From Tubiluchus corallicola (Eukaryota; Priapulida; Priapulimorpha; Priapulimorphida; Tubiluchidae): a stretch of 58,315 nucleotides of DNA. Positions 30,501-42,790 of the stretch are shown here, piece by piece. A program made the position numbers and the translations under genes. How positions within the stretch are numbered: position 1 is the first letter of the stretch; the number at the start of each line of letters is the position of its first letter. Location of the stretch: the NCBI GenBank assembly GCA_030141605.1, contig JAQGDQ010000632.1, forward strand, positions 64,001 through 122,315, read 5' to 3'. The notes under the pieces were generated by a model. That model worked only from the letters and a program-made list of their open reading frames with translations, ran no database searches and had not been told where the DNA came from.

Positions 30501-32543
30501 TGATTAGTAAAGCTGAATTAACAGTAAATACAGGGTGGTAGTGGCAAAATTATGTTTTAATATTCCACTGGAGGCCAAACTGATGTATATATATATATGC
30601 TACATTTTCCAAGAGAGAAAAAAGGTACCAAGGCCTAACATAGCACAAAAAGTGCTGGTTTTCTGCACATCCGGACTTGTATATCACTGGGTTAATTTAT
30701 GAGTCTGCTACTAGGGTACTGCTGAGGCCCTAACTTTTTATATACTACTACTTTTTCCAAGGAATTTAAAACATACCCTCACACAATACAGAAAGTGCTG
30801 TTTTTCAGTCTTTCAGTACACGCAGTTTAATGCTAATCTTGCAAAATCACTGAGTTAATTCACAAGTCTACTACTAGGGCATTGATAACGTTTTTAATTT
30901 TTTCCGATTTTCTGATTATTGGCATTCTTGCTGGCAATTTTAACCAACAACCAACAGTATAGTGTGCATTTAATTAAAGTTTTACCCTGAAGATGGAACC
31001 ACCGACTAAGTAATGGAGGATAGTACCATAGTACTATTAACTAACGAAGCAAGTAAATATTTGTCGTGTGAAATACAGATACTATAACGGGTAAAACAAA
31101 TAGTGAGCTATCATTGAAGTTAGTACTTTAGCAAAAATAAAGACAGATTGTTATGTTGGTGTTACAATACACTTGAATTGAAAATGATATCTGATACGAT
31201 ATCGTATAAAATTATTCTGAACGATTTTAATGAAATATGCAGCATTTTACGGTGACTTCACCTGGTAGTCTGACTTTATTGCTGAAGTACAGTAATAATA
31301 TACGTATCAGCGTAGAAAATCGAAAATATGAATGCTGCAAGTCTTTAAAATAGAATTCTATAAATAATTTGCTAGGCACAAACCTTAGAACTTTATGTAA
31401 TGTTGCAGATAACAGGGTACATGTAGGCGGCATGCAACATACACTAAGTTACTAACTTACTAAATTATTTAAACAGACTATCAGTAAACAAACACTATTT
31501 TGGAATAAAAAACAAAAATGAACCAAGGCAACCAGCTCCTGTCGTTTTTGATCAAAAGCAAACAAAATGATTTCGCTGATATGAAAGTCTCATCTCAAAA
31601 AGGATCTCAATCCTATCCAAAAAGTCAAAAGCATTGAGCTGAGCCACGCACTTTTTGTGTACTCTGTGGACATACAAAATTACAAAAATATTGCCCCCTC
31701 ATTACTGTTAACAAGCCACTACCTGGTTACTGATTTTGAAATTTTAAGCTAGTGAATCACAATTTTATGCACGTCTTTTAGCCTCTCGGTCACTTTATTG
31801 TAAACGGCGCAATCTTGTCATTTCTATAGTCTAGTTGTTTATCTTTCATATACAGTACTAACACTATAAGTAATCATTATAATAACACTACTAGATGTTG
31901 TTTTTGTCTTGAATCAATGAATGTTTAGTCTTTCGCATGTTGCAGCTTTGTATCTTCGATCGCCATTGGGCTCCAGTTTTGCAAATGGAAATACACTAAT
32001 TTATGTAAATCAAATACTATTATGTGTATGTAACAACCTTAAATGCATGTGTATTTATATTGTCCCATTGGGTCTACACATCAGCTTTTGATCATTTGTC
32101 TTTTATTTAAATTATTGAATTAGTTGTTACTAACGTAGTATACGTTTTATAAATTATAGCGTTATTAATGTATTCTTATATTTGTAAACAGTGTATGTAT
32201 TGTGTGAATAGTAATTACTCAATAAATATCAAATATCTAGGCCTATGATATGATCTGTTATAAAATACACAAGTTTGTGTTTTATTGTGATCAATGAAAT
32301 CTGGCTTAAAATGAATCTTTACTTTAGTATTATGTACAAATCCATCACCTATCTGTCACAACCAACGAATAAAAATGTTTAAAAATTAGCCTAATTGTTA
32401 TATAATTATATCTAGCTATTAACTGTAATAGAAAAATACTGCACTTTGTCGGTTGAGATGTACAACTGAAAAAAATCCTTTGATGGAGGTGGAGCTTGAC
32501 CACTACAATCAAGAAGTTCACCGTCTTTTATTAGCGACGCCAT
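27396..32543 (-). CDS. FBXO36: FBXO36 F-box protein, four exons, complete
   Basis: Probable substrate receptor of an SCF (SKP1-CUL1-F-box) ubiquitin ligase; its substrate is unknown. Exons in order of transcription: 32543-32445, 30451-30343, 29271-29099, 27560-27396. The lengths 99, 109, 173 and 165 sum to 546 bases, 181 residues plus stop; human FBXO36 has 188. The N terminus MASLIKDGELL with APPPSKDFFQLY matches the vertebrate GPPPSKDYYQLL start. VYFRSWKI, SPGETTDTFEDF and VFGPNVLEYAKNL follow. The F-box is at about 94-135 (LARLPRKVLLKIISLLDL, QTSKQF, SDQLW), and the C terminus has YGWRKLFFTHKLQLR. All boundaries are GT-AG and in phase. The 3' end overlaps the probable CRK 3' UTR in antisense. 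Confidence 0.92.
27759..27951 (+). terminator. CRK poly(A) signal candidates
   Basis: AATAAA at 27759-27764 and at 27946-27951 are the first canonical signals after the CRK stop. Use of either would give a 3' UTR of more than 620 bases covering FBXO36 exon 4. Confidence 0.5.
27952..28697. other. FBXO36 intron 3, unstructured part
   Basis: AT-rich; nothing recognised. Confidence 0.4.
28698..28801. mobile_element. Tiny MITE with telomere-like core
   Basis: AGTTTACCCCATACACAA (28698-28715) pairs with TTGTGTGGGGAATTGTAAACT (28781-28801), with a small bulge. Between them are GGGTTAGGGTT and TTAGGTTTAGGG, telomere-like units. About 100 bases in all. Confidence 0.55.
28880..29045. repeat. Tigger-like remnant in FBXO36 intron 3
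   Basis: TTTTGCCAAAAACACAGGCA, ATTAAGC and repeated GGCATTATA strings resemble 17200-17300 in the XPG intron. It ends about 50 bases before the exon boundary at 29099. Confidence 0.4.
29099..29271 (-). CDS. FBXO36: FBXO36 exon 3 (F-box)
   Basis: Encodes GEIRRVFGPNVLEYAKNL and the first two thirds of the F-box. Acceptor GTGTTTAG, donor GTAAGG, phase 0 at its end. Confidence 0.92.
29490..29800 (+). repeat. ~600-bp interspersed repeat, partial copy 3
   Basis: Resembles the first half of the family at 2345-2925 (AAATTTAAACTC, GATGACCATTAGGTGCAGTCA, TTTTACCATTTGGCACAAAC). It lies in FBXO36 intron 2, antisense to that gene. Confidence 0.6.
29801..30342. other. Rest of FBXO36 intron 2
   Basis: AT-rich. 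30215-30290 (CATAAACTTA, GTTAAGACGTTA, GCAGAGGTG) resembles 24895-24990, a further low-copy repeat. Nothing else recognised. Confidence 0.35.
30343..30451 (-). CDS. FBXO36: FBXO36 exon 2
   Basis: Acceptor TTTTCTAG, donor GTAAAT. Encodes VYFRSWKITPRSSEARLSPG and TTDTFEDFMYDEKMH, matching the vertebrate VIFRWWKISLRSEYRSTKPG segment. Confidence 0.92.
30452..32444. other. FBXO36 intron 1
   Basis: About 2 kb, AT-rich, with a (TA)n run near 30585. No repeat or gene recognised; short open frames look random. Confidence 0.45.
32445..32543 (-). CDS. FBXO36: FBXO36 exon 1
   Basis: Start codon at 32543-32541; encodes MASLIKDGELLDCSG and APPPSKDFFQLYISTDK. The donor GTGCAG directly after the Lys codon keeps phase 0. 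A later GT (after GTGCA) would shift the frame. Confidence 0.88.
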
Positions 32544-32673
32544 TGTTGGTTGTTAATAGAAATCTTTGGTAAGAACAATGCGTTTGCGTTGTGCAACAAT
32601 ATAACTTCTGTGGCAACTTCGGAGCACTTTTCGCGACTTGTGCCATATCCTTTATCTTGCGGAGCCATCGCGT

Positions 32674-33068
32674 TTGTGAGTATCGAAACTTCGACTTCGA
32701 ATGTCCGAATTAGATTCGAACGAAATTTTTAGTTCGAATTCGACTCGAACCTAAAACTACAGACTCGAATAATTCAGCAGTTCAACAATGTAGTTACGTT
32801 CTTTATCAGTATCATTAATTCGCTTGAACCATCATGCAATCAGAACGCACAATTTTGCTGCTATTTCAGTGAACAATTTTTCAAATAATTATTAGAGCTT
32901 TTACTTCAGACAAAATCCAGTAATAATAATCTTCGTGACACCGCTATTTATTAGCGATTCAAAAATTCTTGAAACTGAAATCGGATTCGAAAATGTTGAA
33001 ATTCAGTTTGATTCGAGTTCGAAAGCGTCAAACTCGATTTGATTCGAATTCGCTTTCTGGTAGAGAAT
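32674..33068. mobile_element. TTCGAA-rich hAT-like element
   Basis: More than ten TTCGAA/ATTCGA motifs in both orientations crowd into about 390 bases, with GTGAGTATCG on the left and the partial complement ATGCTCACCC on the right. Dense subterminal TTCGAA motifs are common in hAT MITEs; the exact ends are uncertain. Confidence 0.45.
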
Positions 33069-36000
33069 GCTCACCCTAACACAAAAGTCATGACTGTAGT
33101 TTGATATTGGTGCTGCTAATTCTCATAATGAAACAATTATAGAAGAACAAAAGATCTCATAGTCCTTGCAGGCAAAATTGAAAAACTTTGTGCGTAGACA
33201 CCATACAGACTGTATTTTTTGTTCCTACAATTTTTATTTTGAATATTTGAATCTCTAATACTCACTCATTGGCAGTTTTGCTGATTGAACCTTTAAATTT
33301 TGAACAATAAACTTGGATATGACAAGGTGTCGGTAATTCAGTTCAGAGTTTTGTAGCAACTTGCAAGCAGATTGAAATGATGACGATTTATGTTTCCAAA
33401 CTTCGCTAAAATAATAATGTTGTCACTATTTTGGTTATTTGATACGTTTAACCTAACAAAATTGTTACAATTTTATCAAGTCACGTGCATTTTACACGTA
33501 CGTCTATTTGTGTGTTTCTTGTTGAATTTCATTTTCTTTACTTGCGTAAAGTTTGCCTTACAATTTATAATGGCATTGAACATCAAATAGATTAATTCAA
33601 CTTGTTAGCTAGGGCGTGAAGCATCTGTTGTTGTCTAGGAGTTCATCGTTCCACTTTTGATTCACAACACGTTTCAAATTCATTATTCAGAAGAAGCAAC
33701 ACGCCGAATAAGAGAAAGGCTGCACACGGGTAGCATTTATTGACTAGTAACTTGAGCTTGAAAAAAGCGAAAAAGATCGTAAAAAGCTTTTTCTCAAAAG
33801 AAAACGAACTTCGCTCAATAGCAACAGGTCAGCGAAATGTTAGTTCTATTCTGAGAAAAATTTGGAAGCGTACCGGTTATTGGGGGGGGGGGGTGGCTTG
33901 AGAATTTGAAAACGAAAAAGTAATAGCTGTCATTAAATTTTTGCAAATCGCTGCATCTTGAATCACCAGCGTCACAAATCCCCGTGTTTAACCTTGATAA
34001 GAGTAAAATAAAATTAATCCTGCAAAAAGTTTTACAATAATCAACGCAGCTTTCTATTGTAACAAGCGTTATGATAGGCTCTAATGCCATCTACATCACT
34101 GACGCATAACAAACTCTTCTGGTTTTGGCAGAACTGCGGTATTCACAGAGAAGTAAAGAAAAACTGAAACAAGTAAGTGAACAGACAGACAATGTACATT
34201 GTACATGTCTAAGAGAGACTGGGTGGAAAGGGAAGAGAGAGAGAGAGCGCGAGAACGAGAAAGAAAAAGAGAGACAAGAGCGAGAGAGGAACGGGGAAGA
34301 CACAGAATAACTGATCGTCTAATACAAAAGCGTTTAATAATCAGGTGATCCCTTGGTTAGTGTGCAAGGGATTTCACTCCTGCTAAGTTAAACAAAAGTG
34401 GCAAACACCTAACACCTATTCGATCTAGTTTTATTTCAACATTAGGCCAGTAATCAATTTGTCATGATGAATTAGCAGTGACCTTTAACAAGGAAGCTAT
34501 GTCAGAATTTTCTTTGGATTTTATGCCATTTAAAGCTTTGGATTCTATCACTCATATGGATCTGTTACTAATCGTACAACTATGACTTTATATTAGAAGT
34601 TGAGATGTATCGTGTGTAACACGAGGTTGAAAACGAAGTTGAAATGGATTCAAAACTAGTGACATTTGCCGTTTTTTTGTTTTACCGGTGATTATACTAT
34701 AATAAAAGCTGTTATTGTGAATACAGATATACAAAATAAAGCATGCGGTTTTAATTAGCCTGACAGTACTGAACACAATAGCATCAAATTTAAAATTATA
34801 TATTTATAACTATGGAACGCTAGAGTGGAATTTAATGGCATTTAAACGCGTGATTTTTTAATATTCAAAAATTATTTATTAATATAAGTAAATGAATTCT
34901 GGATATTCAAAATTGATTTATAAATATAAAAAATATTTTATTAATATTCAAAAATAAGCATTAAACTCCACTTTGCGTTCCATAGAAATATAACGACATA
35001 AAATCATAACAAGTAATCTACTTTTACACTTTTTACACTTCAAAGATTCTCTTAGTATGAAAATGATCATGCAGTAAAAATACCTATAAAAAATCGAAGT
35101 GCAACGGTAATCAAAAGTTTAACAACAATAAAATAGTTCTCCTATTTTGGAACAGACCGATGCAGTACCATTGCAATGCATCTGTATCTGATACTTGTAC
35201 ATTATCAGCATTAATTTCGCTTGTATATTTTGATGTCTATATAACGCGAGCACTTAGTGGAAATAATGCCAATAAATGCTTATTGTAAAAAAATGCTCAT
35301 GCGTTATCCATTTTACTACAATTATTGATCTCAATGCAGCTACTAACTACTGGGTATACAAATATAATTGCCTTGTTCACAGTTTTTGACTATTCGCAAT
35401 AATTATTATAGACGTTTAGCGGTTTAAAAAACTATTTCGGTCAGTTGGGCAGTGACAGTAAAATGGGAAAGTGTGTAAGTTCCGCGATAGTTCATTGCCA
35501 TACTTTCATTCATGCTGCTATCCCTACGTGCAAAACTTCACCCAAATACTCACTGACAATAGGTGCGTGTACCAGGTTCAGCAATGGTAGCATTACTGAT
35601 GACCCCGATATCTGTTCCTAATTATCTTTCCACCTCGTTCCCAGCATACTCACTTTCATCTTCTAAAACTTGCCTGTTCAGACAGATGTGTGACAGTCAG
35701 CTCTGGGAGCGTGGTGTGACATTCTAGTAGTTCTGCGTAAACTGCTTAAGTGTGGCACATGTGTACAAACAATACACTGATATGTACGCGGTGCGTCCTG
35801 TGTTTGCTGATTTCATTAACTCGTGTGGTACTTAGTTGGAATTGAATCGTTTTATCCTCTTCACTTTTCAAACGGCATTAATTAGAATAGGAAGTAACCC
35901 CACTGGCACAATAACTTTAGACATAGAAATGCGTGCGAGGACTGCTTGTCGGTGTTCATTACGGAAGTTAAATTTGCGCATTTTCGTCATGCAATAAATC

Positions 36001-37289
36001 AAACGGGATCAACAAGCGACACAAATAATTAACAAAGTATTAAATTCATTTCCTGGCTCAGATGAACTAGACCTACTCCTCGTCGACCTAGACCTGAAGT
36101 CGTATTCGCTAATTAGTGTACTTGTAATTAGTAATTACCCGTGTACCGTTTACCTGGTGACAAACGACCTCATTAATTATTTCTCGCTCTACACAAAACC
36201 GCGCTCTTCAGTGCCTTTCAATACTAGCAAATCTATTATATAATCTCAGTTTAATAATCATTTATTATATTAATGATAGAATAAATAAACAATTGCTAAA
36301 CTTTGTGTGACTGAAAGAAAGAAAATGCGAAAAGTTGGGTCAAACTGAGCCTGCGAGGATTTGAACAGCATTGTAAGCCTCCGGGCAAAGCAGCGGTTTC
36401 GGAACCCTACATTTACACAACCACTCACAGGAATAAAAATGAAAATGGGCTGATCAAATTAAACATATATTACATTGTATTATTACTTCCAAAAAATCAT
36501 TGGTTCAAACACCAAAAACATACTGTACACAAAGATACAATACAAACATTTCAGCAATATAACAGGCATGCGACTTGGAAAACAAACATTTCAACACGAT
36601 AGCAAAGTCCCGTCATGCATAGATTAGCATGGGCTCCTATGCTTGTGGGGGCCTGGGTAATTGCCCAGCTTGCCCATGCGTTTAATACACCCTGGAACCA
36701 GGAACATTATAGTTGACAATTCCAATACTATGATTATTAGACTACAAACACCTTATGATAAGGATAGGTTGCAATTCTCAATCAATTCTTCCAATCAGTC
36801 ATAACTTACTTCAGCCAAATTTGACATGAAGATTTCAATAATTATTAGTTTTTCCTTCAGCAGTGCAAAATCTGAACTGTGGTTGTCAAATAGACACTTG
36901 TTATTCATATGATACAAAAAGTTACTTATTATGAAATTATATTTACCCGTAAACATATTCACCTAAATTAAAGCTTTAAGTACTAGTGTGACATTTTGCT
37001 AGTTTATCTCATACAGACGTAAAGTTTGTTAAGAAAGATACTTTCACTAACAAATTATACAATCGACCATTCGTAAAAATTTTTTATCCACGTAGATACA
37101 TTATCGACTTCTTAAAATGTGTTTCAGGAATCTTACCTTCTGTCTTTTTGGTCTATTGTAGTTTGACTGGCTAAGCATTTTTTAGTGTCCGACACTGTGT
37201 GATTAGACACTTCACATATAGAATCGCTGCAGTCAGACTACATGTACAATTGCTGGCTTACATACAATTGTTTTTATAATTAATTATGT
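33069..37289. other. Gene-poor region
   Basis: AT-rich with a G12 run at 33882-33893, a GA-rich tract at about 34220-34290, and a short hairpin at about 34351-34376. I found no coding exon I could support. A tRNA-like B box near 36360 is too degenerate to call. Confidence 0.4.
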
Positions 37290-37860
37290 TGTGAAACTGT
37301 GCAAATGCAACCCGGGCATTCCCATCCAATGCTACTTGCAATCAATTTCTGACCTACTCCTGCATGCCAAACGCAGTTTAGTTCAGTTCTGTCCAGTACA
37401 GGTAAGAATGATCCAGTCAAGTCTAATCCAGTCTGGTTCAGTCCGTTCCACTGCAGCCAAATCCAGGCGATGTCAGTCTAGCGTAGTTCACAATAGCTTT
37501 TTGGACCAATTCATTTAAATTCACACCAGCTTCAGTAGAGGTGGGACAGTGCAAAGCCACAGACTGAATTTGTGCAAACAAAAGTAATACAGTTATTTAA
37601 AAAGATCTGTTATCATCAGTTACTGAAAGTGAACTGTCCTGTTAGCTACTTCTGTGCTGTTCTATCCAATCTCGCAGCGTACCACCCGCCCCATTTGTCC
37701 TACTCTGCCCTGTCCCGCTTGTCCTACTCTTCCGTATCCACTTGTCTTACTCTGTCCTACCTTACCCTGCGTTAGCATTAGCGGTCTTGTGCAAAGGTAA
37801 ATAAGGTAATACAAGATGGGACAGCAGGACAGAGTAACCACAATTATTATATTTTCCACT
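37290..37860. repeat. Degenerate pentanucleotide DNA (GTCCA/TGTCC type)
   Basis: Two patches (about 37375-37480, repeating CAGT/GTCCAGT; about 37670-37780, repeating CTGTCC/TACTCTGTCC) are decayed simple repeats. Open frames through them are artefacts of composition. Confidence 0.6.
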
Positions 37861-38504
37861 TATTCGTATCTCAACACTTTGACATGCCTAATTCAGTCCA
37901 CTGAATCCGGAGCAAGCTTTAGAAAATTGCGGAGACTAATCAGTGTAGCCGGAAGACCCAGTCAAAACCTTTACAGCTAAAACCTAGGCGTCTTGCAACT
38001 ATGAGCACCCTCCCACCGAGACTCCGGGCGGAACTCCGTCACAACAGGTGCATAACTTGCATTTTGTCAGATCAGAAGACTTCTCTAGGCTGTCGTGATA
38101 GCTAACAATAATTATGTCTCTCGTTTCTTGCCGTTGAAATATGTTTTTTTTCTGATAATCCTATACAATTACAATGTTGCCGGTTCTGCTGATATTGTCG
38201 TTCACGTCATTTTGCAGTAAAACGCCAGAGAAACGAACAAAGAGACGATTTTTGTAAAAATGAACTCGCTAGAGTCCGGTGTGCCTCACGTTAGCTCTAC
38301 GGAATAGGTGCTGAGACATTAATCGCGCCTGTCGGTCAGCCATTTAAACAGACGAGCCAAGCGGTTTGATAACCGATATGAATGCTGATGTACAGTGGCT
38401 ATGTAATGGATCGAACCATTACAATGTGGAGGGGGTGAAAGTAAATTGCTTCTTCGTCGTAACAGTCGATGAATATAAGACTGCCAAGTCATGAGTAGTG
38501 ATCC
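37861..38504. other. Unique-looking spacer
   Basis: Nothing recognised. Confidence 0.35.
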
Positions 38505-38775
38505 CTCTGTCTTGTCCTGTTCTGTCCCGTCTTGTCTTGTCTTGTGATGTCCTGTCCTGTCTCGTCCTGTCCTGACCTATCCTGGCCTATCATGTCTGTT
38601 CTGTCCTCTTTCTTGTCCGTTTCTGTCTTTCCCATCATGTTCTACTCTGTCCTACCGGTTTTGTCTCTTCCTGTCTTGTCCTGTCCTGTCCTTTCCCGTC
38701 CTGCTTTACTCTGCCCTACCCTGCCTGCCCGGTACTGCCCTGTCCCGTCCTTTCCAGTTCCTGTCTTGTTCTAAT
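38505..38775 (+). repeat. Degenerate (TGTCC)n array
   Basis: About 270 bases of TGTCC, TGTCT, CGTCC and related pentamers, the longest block of this repeat type in the window. Confidence 0.7.
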
Positions 38776-40001
38776 GTCTTTTCTCCTACTAGCACCTAAA
38801 CTTTCAAGCACACTTGTTCAGTTTCTCCGACTGCATCATACAATTTCCAATACGTGTTCTGCTTCGCGGACGGTTTTGGCCCATCTCCAAAGCTATCTTT
38901 GTAGACGTCTTTTCTTTTCCCGCCCCAAGTCGTCTGGTTGAAGACTCATTATTTGTAATAAGAATGTCACCATTTTTCAATAACTATCACTATGTGAACT
39001 AAACTTACACGCACAGAATAAAATTGTAAAAGTTTCATACTAGCATGCCCATTCTTAGGACTGTTGTTCTAGCTCAAACCTACACCTGAACTCTTCACAA
39101 TTTCGACTGGAACATGTTTTCTTTACTGGGATCAACCGGAATATAACTAATAATTTGCATGAGAAAAATGCCTCGAGGCTCGGTGAAGGACAACCTGCCC
39201 TCCCGGCCCTCGATATAGAGAGTGAAAACGCTCGGAATGTAGAAGTGAAAGGAGCGAAACAGAGCGGAACGAACAATGAACTGCTTGAAAGAGAATGTGT
39301 TACGATGAACTCATCTGTACTCATTCTGCAGAGACATTCAAGGCAAACCTTTGCTATTATAGTAATTGCCTTGGGACATGAAAAACTCCATTATCTGTTA
39401 CGTTAGTAAATCACTTTTGCTTTTTATATAACGATGCGCGCGCAGGGGCAAAATAATTCGTCTGCTGCACTGCATCAGATGTCTTTTGCAGATTTTCCAT
39501 CTTTTTAAACAATAAGAACTCTTTTCATTTCCTGTTCATTCAATCACTCCTTTCCTCTGTTTCTTTTTCCCCATCGTTTTTATTGTTAGATAATTATAAA
39601 TAAACATTTATATTTTAAATATATCGACGAACGACTTGGACCTAGATTAGAGTAAATCCATTATTTTTAAGACAAGTCAGATGAAATATTAACTGTTCAG
39701 ATGCAAATTATGGAGAAATGTAGACCATTAATGCAAAGATATTTCAGGTATTGTAGTCAAGCATCAGTATATATTTACCTACATAAATTGAAGAGAAACA
39801 AGTATTGCGAAATAGCAGGTTAAAATACTGGCAGTCTTTCTACCCTTTCCCATTATTCGTTTTATCGAATCATTATGTTAATATTCCTGCTACTTATGTT
39901 CTATTATTACATATAAAGGTTTGGGCATTAAAGAGAAAATATACGCATGAAAAAAATCATTTTACAGGAATTAAGCAAATGTCTATATATATATATATAG
40001 T
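38776..40001. other. Gene-poor spacer
   Basis: A GC-richer part at 39160-39310 has an open frame on the plus strand but no recognisable domain or splice context. Otherwise AT-rich. Confidence 0.35.
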
Positions 40002-40515
40002 TTAAACGAAGACAGGATGATTTTTCATATACTTCCCTATTTTCAAATCCGATAAAATGTATACATTTTAACACAACTAATACTGCAAAAGCGTTTCTGA
40101 TAATTAAATTGTAGATTAAAAACTTAATTAACGGCGGGCAAGCCCAACTATTGGTGCATCATAAACTAACATAATTCTCAACAGCAAAAATATTCTACAT
40201 TCGCGTTGCGCGTGTTTGTGAAAACGAAGATTGAATGTACAGTTAATGTACAGAAAATTGTATGTTACTACTGTAGTCTGAACTGAGAGGTACAGCACCT
40301 ATTTTTTTGTGCAATGCATTTCCGAAATGCAAGCTTTAATGCCCGTCTAACTAGCAAATCGCGAAACGCATGAACTAGTGGCGTGAACGTGAAATTGTGT
40401 TTATTCTTTCGCGCAAGTCGTTTTTTAAAAAACAGTAGGTTTCCTTTCAGTATTTTAAAGAATAGATTGCTTTGACCTGCAGTTTAAGAATGGGTTCGGC
40501 TCGGCTTTCTTTTAA
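40002..40515 (+). repeat. TTAA-flanked interspersed repeat, copy 1
   Basis: Starts after TTAA with ACGAAGACAGGATGATTTTT and ends with CGGCTTTCT before TTAA. It is related over its length to 45987-46616 and 53927-54506. No coding capacity and no long inverted termini. Confidence 0.65.
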
Positions 40516-41148
40516 AATATTATAATGTAGGCGCAAAGGACTCATAAAAAAGACAAAGACAGAGACAAACACAACATTTATTTACCGTCGCTTGTTGAAC
40601 AGACAACATTAGCTGACGGCTATTTAGCGACTTGTAAACATCCATATTATGAAATCCAGAAGTACAAGAAAACATAATTACATGCAGTAAAAAAGCAAAC
40701 AAATAGGTATAATGTCTCTTTGCGTATATAATCAAAAATACAAACGTGTGTTAAACAAATACGAATTTGCATCCATTAATGCACAAAACACATCACTAGA
40801 AAATACAAATACAACTCCACGCTAATCAGCCGTTTACTACAAAACAAATGAAAACAAATGAACTTCCAAAATCTAAATATGGGTTTTTGACGAGAGACTA
40901 AACTACATTGTATAGGCACAGAATTATATAAAACATTTTCATACTTTTAGTTTTCCTAAAGCTTGTCACCTAAAAGATCATAAAATAAACGTTTTGAAAT
41001 CAAGTGATTCCAATTTTGAGATTAATAAAAAGCAGTCCCCATGCTCCACGTCAATAGCTCTAGCTATAAAAAGCAAGTTCTGTAAAAGCTTTGAAAGTTC
41101 TAACACTGTAGTCGATTTACTTTTTTTCAACTATACCTTATGTAAGTA
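40516..41148. other. Gene-poor spacer
   Basis: AT-rich, nothing recognised. Confidence 0.4.
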
Positions 41149-41156
41149 CTAACTAG

Positions 41157-41551
41157 CAGGGCCTATTTCAGCCTAGGCGAGGCCCGGGGAAGTGGGGCGT
41201 GTGAGGCCCCATCAGGGGGAAGCGCCGGGGGGCTGGCGCTACCATGGTTGGCGCCTAGAAAATTTTTGAACTGCTAGAACGCCGGAGGAGCATTTTCGAA
41301 GAGAAAATATGGAGTTATACCGTTGTTAAAGGAAAGAACAATTGAAAGAAAAACTGCTTTTTTACTCAAGACCAGTCCTTAATACTTGTCAATACTGGCA
41401 AACGGCGCGTATGCGGCGAGAGAGAGTATGACAGGGAGAGAGGAGGCAGTATGTTCGCATAAAGCAAAAAATGTTATCTTGGCGCGAAGCCCCCATGGAG
41501 GGTGAGGCTCCGGGGAAGTATCCCCACTTCCCCCCCTTGACATAGGCCCTG
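41157..41551. mobile_element. hAT-like MITE, GC-rich
   Basis: Ends CAGGGCCTAT and ATAGGCCCTG are exact inverted repeats. The flanks CTAACTAG (41149-41156) and TTAACTAG (41552-41559) are an 8-base target duplication matching at 7 of 8. The interior is markedly GC-richer than its surroundings, with no transposase. Confidence 0.75.
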
Positions 41552-42119
41552 TTAACTAGACCTGGCGATGCTTCACTTTAAGAGTTTTGCAAAACAGCTA
41601 TTTAATGAATGTTTCTACTACGTTAACCTTCGCCAGGGTCTATCTATGGTCAGCTGACTGTGACTACAGCACAATCAGCTATAAAACTATAAAAATCCTA
41701 ATATACATAACAATATTGCTCTCAAAAAGATACCAAAATCGACAGACCCTGAAAACAAGTTACCAACGGTCGCTATAGCAACCTCACGCTGAGTTCATTC
41801 ATCCTTTGCAAACTTAATTTCTCATTCCTCTTTTACGACGTTTGACACGTCTTGTAATAGCGTTATTTTCATGGGTGGCTATTAAAAGCCTATATATTAA
41901 GTTGAAATTATGATGTAATTTGGGTGGAAAGAAATTCTGCTGGCATTGCACTGAGGGATGTCAACGACCCGACGAAGAAATGTTGTCGCAGAGAGAAGAA
42001 TGGCTGGTGACTCAGATTCCCCGGATCACTTCAGTTGTAAAATTTCGTCTCAAGTCTACGCAATTATCTTGATTCTTGCTATTTTGAGGACAAGAGTCTC
42101 GGCAGACCAGATCATTAAT

Positions 42120-42790
42120 CCTTATCAGTAGAGTTGCAGTTGTAATTCTAATGGTCTTCACTCAAAAAAAAGAACAAATCTGAAACTCTGACCTAAAGAT
42201 ATTATAAACTTACCAGTACATATCACATCTTAGGCCAGTTGCATTTGTTGTAATTCTAGTAATATCTATTCAAAAACGTACCAAAACGTGAAACTGTGAT
42301 CTAAACATGTTATAAACCTACTACTGTGGTATATATCATACCTTAGGCCACTTGTAATCGCTGTAATTCTAATAATCTCTGTGCAAAAGCGTATTAAAAA
42401 TGTGAAATTATGTACTAAAAATATACTTATCCGTACATATCACACTTTAAGGAAATTGCTGTTGTTGCAATTCTGGTAATCTCTATTCAAAAACGTACTA
42501 AAAACGTAAAACTGTGATCTAAAAATATTATAAACTTACTAGTATGTATCATACCTTTGGCCACTTGTAATGGCTGTAATTTTAATATCTCTGTGCAAAA
42601 ACGTATTAAAAAGCATGAAACTGTGAACTCAAAATGCTATAAACTTACTAGTTGGTATAATTATATCGCACCTTAGGCCAGTTGCAATTGTTGTAGTTCT
42701 AAGAATCACTGCTCAAAAAACGTATTAAAAATGTGAAGCTAAGAGCTAAAAATCTTATAAACTTAGAAGTGTATATCACACCTTAGGCTA
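42120..42790 (+). repeat. Satellite of six ~110-bp units with dimeric order
   Basis: Units begin near 42127, 42234, 42343, 42449, 42557 and 42675 and share GTAATTCTA, CAAAAACGTA, GTGAAACTGTG and ATAAACTTACTAGT. Units 3 and 5 (CACTTGTAAT...CTCTGTGCAAAA) resemble each other more than their neighbours; units 2, 4 and 6 form the other type. Confidence 0.7.

Noticed and set aside
36340-36425. Minus-strand tRNA-like segment
   Set aside because: The B-box-like GTTCAAATCC is present but the T-stem does not pair and the acceptor stem is missing.
42120-42790. CRISPR-like array
   Set aside because: Units are contiguous ~110-bp satellites without unique spacers, in an animal genome.
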